Source of the DNA: Bacteroidetes bacterium UBA7688
GTDB lineage: Bacteria > Bacteroidota > Bacteroidia > Chitinophagales > Chitinophagaceae
Reading direction: 5' to 3'
Assembly (NCBI GenBank): GCA_002482815.1
Contig: DLGS01000229.1
Span: 2,542 to 10,249 of the forward strand
DNA length: 7,708 nt
The notes beneath the pieces were generated by a model that was not told the origin of the DNA, did no database searches, and saw nothing but the letters and a program-made list of their open reading frames with translations. Positions within the stretch are counted from its first letter, which is position 1, and each line of letters begins with the position of its first letter. Below, one piece after another: positions 5,706 through 7,708 of the stretch. The position numbers were made by a program, and so were the translations under genes.

Positions 5706-7070
5706 GTGATTAAAAGCCTTCAACAAAGACTTAGTTTCGACAAAACTGTATCCATAGCGCCGCTCATTACGTTTCGGATTGTTTTTGGACTGCTGATGTT
5801 TTTGAGCATTGTGCGCTTTTGGTGGAATGGTTGGATTGAGAGTATTTATGTTCAGCCTAAGTTTCATTTTACTTATGTAGGCTTTGAGTGGGTGCAACCT
5901 TTGGGAAACATTGGGATGCACCTTATTTTTTTATGTATTGGTCTTTCGGCATTAATGATTGTATTTGGCCTGTTCTATCGCTTCGCAACGATAGTGTTTT
6001 TTATCAGTTTTACTTACGTAGAATTGATAGATGTTACCACTTATCTCAACCATTATTACTTCATCAGTCTTGTTGCATTTCTGCTGATATTCTTACCGGC
6101 CAACAAAGATTATGCTGTTGATATGCGCTTGCATCCCGAGCAAAGAAGATTAACTGTGCCGGCTTGGTGTGTGGGTATTCTAAGATTCCAAATGACAGTG
6201 GTCTATATTTTTGCCGGCATTGCCAAACTCAATCCTGATTGGCTTTTCGAAGCAATGCCGATGCGCATTTGGTTGCCAGGCAAAACGCATTTACCAATAA
6301 TCGGCTCGCTGATGTACGAGACCTGGGTAGCCTATTTATTCTCATGGTTTGGTGCTGTGTACGATTTGTTGATTGCCTTCTTTTTGCTTAATAAAAAAAC
6401 AAGGCCAATTGCCTTTGCTTTCGTACTGATTTTCCATATTGCTACTGCTATTTTCTTTCCTGCCATCGGGATGTTCCCTTTTGTAATGATAGCGAATAGC
6501 CTGATATTTTTCTCCGCTGCTTTTCATCAAAAGTTACAATCCTATTTGCTCTTTTACAATAATCGATTAAAAAAAACAATCCCAAATTCGCAGCCCTATT
6601 ATTTTCATTTTGCGCCTTTGATGAAAGCCGCATTGTATATCTATATTGCCTTTCAATTGGTTTTTCCTTTTCGCTATCTGCTCTATCCGGGACATTTATT
6701 TTGGCACGAAGAAGGTTTTCGCTTTTCGTGGCGGGTAATGCTGATGGAAAAGTCAGGTGCAGCCTATTTTACCGTAAAAGACAAAATAAGCCAACAAAAA
6801 ATTGAAGTGAATAATCGGGAGTTTTTGACCCCTTTGCAAGAGAAGATGATGAGTACCCAACCCGATTTGATTGTCAAATATGCACATCATCTGGCAAATG
6901 AATATAGACAAAAAGGAATACAGCAGCCAGCCGTGTATGCCGAAATTTATGTAGCGTTGAATGGAAGTCGTTCGCGATTATTCATTGATTCCAGCGTAAA
7001 TTTGGCGGCCGAAAAGCTTGGCTGGCAGCATTACAACTGGGTTTTACCTTACCTCAAAAAGAGCAATTAA
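5706..7070 (+). CDS. HTTM / vitamin K-dependent gamma-carboxylase-like membrane protein
   Basis: Integral inner-membrane protein of 454 residues related to the vitamin K-dependent gamma-glutamyl carboxylase (GGCX), which oxidises reduced vitamin K and carboxylates glutamates. The N-terminal HTTM part holds about eight hydrophobic segments (near 15-38, 70-90, 93-110, 116-131, 157-172, 207-228, 233-251, 253-272), with another near 305-325. TYLNHYYF (112-119) matches the human NNHSYL region, placing His116 at human His160. YIFAGIAKLNPDWL (167-180) matches the segment with the catalytic base, placing Lys174 at human Lys218. A carboxylase-type C-terminal part follows: HLFWHEEGFRFSWRVMLMEK (330-349), then TQPDLIVKYAHHL, VYAEIYVALNGS and a tail WVLPYL. 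So this is the full enzyme layout, not only the membrane half. Start is GTG at 5706, 18 nt behind the imelysin stop; no better start is seen. A Leptospira relative is reported to have altered activity, so carboxylation should not be assumed. Confidence 0.92.
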   Translation: MIKSLQQRLSFDKTVSIAPLITFRIVFGLLMFLSIVRFWWNGWIESIYVQPKFHFTYVGFEWVQPLGNIGMHLIFLCIGLSALMIVFGLFYRFATIVFFISFTYVELIDVTTYLNHYYFISLVAFLLIFLPANKDYAVDMRLHPEQRRLTVPAWCVGILRFQMTVVYIFAGIAKLNPDWLFEAMPMRIWLPGKTHLPIIGSLMYETWVAYLFSWFGAVYDLLIAFFLLNKKTRPIAFAFVLIFHIATAIFFPAIGMFPFVMIANSLIFFSAAFHQKLQSYLLFYNNRLKKTIPNSQPYYFHFAPLMKAALYIYIAFQLVFPFRYLLYPGHLFWHEEGFRFSWRVMLMEKSGAAYFTVKDKISQQKIEVNNREFLTPLQEKMMSTQPDLIVKYAHHLANEYRQKGIQQPAVYAEIYVALNGSRSRLFIDSSVNLAAEKLGWQHYNWVLPYLKKSN

Positions 7071-7073
7071 ACT

Positions 7074-7708
7074 GTGACGAAATCAATACTGACTACAATT
7101 TTTCTATTCTTCTTTTTTTTCAAGAGCTTTGCTCAAAAGCAATTTGCCTTGAGCGGCACGATTCGTTTGGGCGAAGAAGCCGCCGCTGATGCCAGCATTT
7201 TATTACTTCCCGACTCGCTTACCAAAACAACCAATGACAATGGCTTCTTCCGCTTTGCTGCTATGAAACCCGGTAAGTATCAAATATTTATTTCCTATAT
7301 CGGGCAAAAAAACGTAGTTAGAAGTGTGGAGCTCATTGATAAAAACGTAAAATTGGATGTGGACATCGAAGCTAAAAATGCAATTAACCTGAATGCAGTA
7401 GAAATTAGAAATAGAAACGAATCCGCTTCAGGCAAATTGAGTGATGTTTCGGGGACAGCCATTTACGCCGGCAAAAAAACTGAAGTCATTTACCTGAAAA
7501 ATATCAATGCAAATTTAGCCACCAACAACACCCGTCAAATCTATGCCCGCATACCTGGCCTTAACATTTGGGAATACGACAGAGGTGGCCTACAGCTTGG
7601 CATTGGTGGTCGTGGTCTAAGTCCCAATCGTTCTTCAAATTTCAACATTCGCCAGAACGGATACGACATCAGCGCAGATGCGCTCGGCTATCCCGAAAGC
7701 TATTACAC
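7074..7708 (+). CDS. FecA-like TonB-dependent receptor, N-terminal part (cut by window edge)
   Basis: First 211 codons of an outer-membrane TonB-dependent receptor; the rest lies beyond the window. A GTG at 7074, only 3 nt after the HTTM stop, starts a signal peptide with five consecutive Phe and a likely cut after SFA (residues 18-20). Residues 22-98 form a carboxypeptidase-regulatory-like beta-sandwich (SGTIRLGEEAAADASILLL, then TNDNGFFRFAAMKPGKYQIF), usual for Bacteroidota receptors. A TonB-box-like stretch INLNAVEIR (104-112) leads into the plug: GTAIYAGKKTEVIYL (127-141), ATNNTRQIYARIPGLNIWE (149-167), LGIGGRGLSPNRSSNFNIRQ (175-194) and GYDISADALGYPESYY (196-211). This plug pattern resembles the ferric-dicitrate receptor FecA group, so iron or another chelated metal is the likely cargo; the cargo cannot be decided without the barrel. 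It is translationally coupled to the HTTM gene. Confidence 0.9.
   Translation, partial: MTKSILTTIFLFFFFFKSFAQKQFALSGTIRLGEEAAADASILLLPDSLTKTTNDNGFFRFAAMKPGKYQIFISYIGQKNVVRSVELIDKNVKLDVDIEAKNAINLNAVEIRNRNESASGKLSDVSGTAIYAGKKTEVIYLKNINANLATNNTRQIYARIPGLNIWEYDRGGLQLGIGGRGLSPNRSSNFNIRQNGYDISADALGYPESYY

Noticed and set aside
5700..5921. A 73-codon minus-strand frame over the start of the HTTM gene
   Set aside because: It is antisense to a well-supported membrane protein, shows no recognisable features, and would converge on the operon without any promoter or terminator.
1..7708. CRISPR arrays, insertion sequences, attachment sites, tRNA or rRNA genes anywhere in the window
   Set aside because: No regularly spaced long repeats, transposase frames, terminal inverted repeats with target duplications, or structural RNA signatures were seen by eye.

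Overview
The window looks like chromosomal DNA from a member of the Bacteroidota. A Chitinophagaceae-like or related sphingobacterial lineage is my guess, from protein style only. Support comes from Bacteroidota-typical families (a DUF4296 lipoprotein, a DUF4856 lipoprotein, an imelysin-family lipoprotein, a TonB-dependent receptor with a carboxypeptidase-regulatory-like N-terminal domain), weak Shine-Dalgarno sequences, A+T-rich spacers, and several -7 boxes of the Bacteroidota type TAnnTTTG.

Left part (1-3141). A small DUF4296 lipoprotein gene (+) faces an orphan 115-residue protein gene (-) across a hairpin terminator. Divergent from the orphan is an outer-membrane protein of the LpxR/DUF2219 lipid A deacylase family (+). 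It converges on an acyl-CoA dehydrogenase gene (-) across a second hairpin. These four genes look like independent transcription units of ordinary type.

Right part (3142-7708). A 227-bp divergent intergenic region with short repeats leads into a run of four plus-strand genes: a DUF4856 lipoprotein, an imelysin-family lipoprotein, a full-length HTTM / vitamin K-dependent gamma-carboxylase-like membrane protein, and the first 211 codons of a FecA-like TonB-dependent receptor cut by the window edge. The last three are tightly packed (18-nt and 3-nt gaps) and appear to be one operon with its own promoter. The DUF4856 gene is separated from them by a perfect 15-bp inverted repeat.

How they may work together. 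The receptor and the imelysin-like lipoprotein suggest uptake of iron or another metal complex across the outer membrane. The membrane enzyme keeps the lysine and histidine that match the catalytic residues of the vertebrate gamma-glutamyl carboxylase, and Bacteroidota make menaquinone (vitamin K2). The most interesting hypothesis here is therefore that it oxidises menaquinol and modifies glutamates on the co-encoded lipoproteins or receptor to create metal-binding sites. This is inference and untested.
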